Shown here piece by piece: positions 8,203 to 8,916 of a DNA stretch of 8,916 nt. Position numbers and translations under genes: made by a program. The notes under the pieces are model-generated. The model searched no databases. It saw only the letters and a program-made list of their open reading frames with translations, and was not told where the DNA came from. The stretch spans positions 1 to 8,916 of the forward strand of contig CALMDL010000184.1 in the NCBI GenBank assembly GCA_937864995.1, written 5' to 3'. Position 1 is the stretch's first letter; each line of letters begins with the position of its first letter. The stretch comes from an uncultured Candidatus Altimarinota bacterium (lineage in GTDB: Bacteria > Patescibacteriota > Gracilibacteria > BD1-5 > UBA6164).

Positions 8203-8273
8203 TTTGTTGATTTACTGGTGTATTTTCCGGTTTATTCAATAAAATTATTTTATTTTCGTAAAAAATACGAACT
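8203..8273 (+). promoter_or_regulatory. Structured rpsO 5' leader, candidate S15 autoregulatory element
   Basis: Two hairpins can be drawn. The first has an outer stem 8203-8210/8236-8243 (eight pairs, one G-U), a small internal loop, and an inner stem ACTGG (8214-8218) with CCGGT (8227-8231) that contains a U-G pair next to G-C pairs, closed by an eight-base loop. The second, TTCGTA (8255-8260) with TACGAA (8266-8271), ends two bases before the ATG and would cover the ribosome-binding region, where no Shine-Dalgarno sequence is seen. S15 represses its own mRNA in several bacteria and favours G-U/G-C helices. The structure is visible in the sequence; its function is inferred. Confidence 0.5.
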
Positions 8274-8543
8274 ATGACAGTTACTAAAGAAGTAAAAAGT
8301 AAAATCATTTCTGATTTTTCAAACAAAAAAGGTGATACAGGATCTAGCGAAGTACAAATTGCTATATTAACTGCACAAATTGAAAACCTTAAAGAACATT
8401 TATTAGAACATAAAAATGATAATCACTCTAGAAGAGGTATATTAATTATGGTTGCTAAAAGAAGAAAACTATTAACATACTTAAAAAGAAAAGACGCTGT
8501 TAAATATAGCGAAGTTATCGAAAAATTAAACTTAAGAAAATAA
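8274..8543 (+). CDS. rpsO: 30S ribosomal protein S15
   Basis: An 89-residue protein, the usual S15 length, that binds the 16S rRNA helix 20-22 junction early in assembly of the small-subunit platform. The family signatures [34 protein letters not shown] and [12 protein letters not shown] are continuous and intact. It is the only protein gene here that reads through fully with the standard code: its three Gly are GGT, GGA and GGT, with no TGA, unlike all other genes in the window. It ends in tandem TAA TAA stops and runs straight into a hairpin terminator, so it is a single-gene transcript. It has its own promoter and a structured leader that ends at the ATG. Confidence 0.98.
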   Translation: MTVTKEVKSKIISDFSNKKGDTGSSEVQIAILTAQIENLKEHLLEHKNDNHSRRGILIMVAKRRKLLTYLKRKDAVKYSEVIEKLNLRK

Positions 8544-8544
8544 T

Positions 8545-8576
8545 AAAAAAGAAACGTTTTGAAACGTTTCTTTTTT
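8545..8576. terminator. Bidirectional terminator between rpsO and rel
   Basis: A stem of at least 12 bp (8545-8556 with 8565-8576) made of AAAAAAGAAACG and its complement around an eight-base, partly self-pairing loop. It starts one base after the rpsO stop codon (inside the tandem TAA), and its last two bases overlap the TAA of the convergent rel gene. A/T runs at both ends suit termination of both transcripts. Confidence 0.85.
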
Positions 8577-8916
8577 ATTGTTTAATTATTTTTCAAACTT
8601 CACTTGATAATAATAAATCTTTAAAATGCAATTTAATTCTATCTATAAATCTATCAATTATTAAATAATCATAATCAAGAATAATAAGACCTAAATTTAT
8701 TTCTGTTTGTAAATTTCAAATTTTATTTGTATTTATTGAATCCACATTTATTCACATATTATAAATAATGTCACTCAATTCTTTTAAAATTCAAATTTGA
8801 TTTTTTACAACAAGTTTTAAATTTATTATTAATGATTCTTCTTTTTCTCAATCAATATAAGCTGGTAATAATCTATCTTTATTTACTTCATCTAGTACTT
8901 TACAATTTCTTCTATG
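8575..8916 (-). CDS. RelA/SpoT-type (p)ppGpp synthetase/hydrolase, C-terminal part
   Basis: Partial gene: the window holds only the last 113 residues and the 5' part lies beyond the right edge. The visible part opens with HRRNCKVLDEVNKDRLLPAYI, matching the conserved HR-x-x-C segment before the ACT domain of long RelA/SpoT homologues. An ACT-like domain follows (IINLKLVVKNQIGILKELSD and IIYNMGINVDSINTNKIG). This C-terminal region regulates the catalytic N-terminal half and contacts the ribosome in the stringent response. TGA encodes the Gly of NQIGIL and NMGINV, both typical ACT positions. Whether the enzyme is a synthetase, hydrolase or both cannot be judged without the missing half. It converges on rpsO and shares its terminator. 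Confidence 0.8.

Overview
This AT-rich window reads as part of the genome of a Patescibacteria/CPR bacterium of the Gracilibacteria (BD1-5) or Absconditabacteria (SR1) kind, in which UGA encodes glycine (translation table 25). Under the standard code every long minus-strand gene is cut by many TGA codons. When TGA is read as Gly, complete proteins appear and the TGAs fall on glycines the families conserve: HIGN and IDIHMGGVDL of cysteinyl-tRNA synthetase, GAGKFG and IGDL of GpsA, DGSKRSS of the Ste24 protease, and KSGT of the penicillin-binding protein. Trp is encoded by TGG, so this is not the mycoplasma code. All eight genes end in TAA.

Layout, left to right. The minus strand carries a Ste24-type M48 membrane metalloprotease (17-1393); cysS (1460-2923) preceded three bases upstream by a 77-residue thioredoxin-like [2Fe-2S] ferredoxin (2927-3160); gpsA (3406-4296); a class B penicillin-binding protein (4391-6727) preceded by a murL-like gene (6727-8082) whose stop overlaps its start; and the 3' end of a rel/spoT gene running off the right edge (8575-8916). 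The plus strand carries only tRNA-Phe(GAA) (3286-3360) and rpsO, ribosomal protein S15 (8274-8543). Every transcription unit is closed by a strong A/T-flanked hairpin terminator, several shared between convergent genes and several overlapping a stop codon. No gap exceeds 300 bases. The two divergent gaps (3161-3285 and 8083-8273) hold back-to-back promoters. No mobile element, CRISPR array, rRNA gene or phage gene is visible.

The window is mostly housekeeping: translation (cysS, tRNA-Phe, rpsO), envelope (murL, PBP, gpsA, protease) and stringent response (rel). The most informative points are the murL-PBP operon, which suggests that D-Glu for peptidoglycan is made by epimerising the glycopeptide instead of by MurI; a folded leader in front of rpsO that could be an S15 autoregulatory element; the very heavy use of UGA for glycine except in rpsO; and the cysS terminator that almost touches the start codon of the next gene. 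I saw nothing that amounts to a wholly new multi-gene system.
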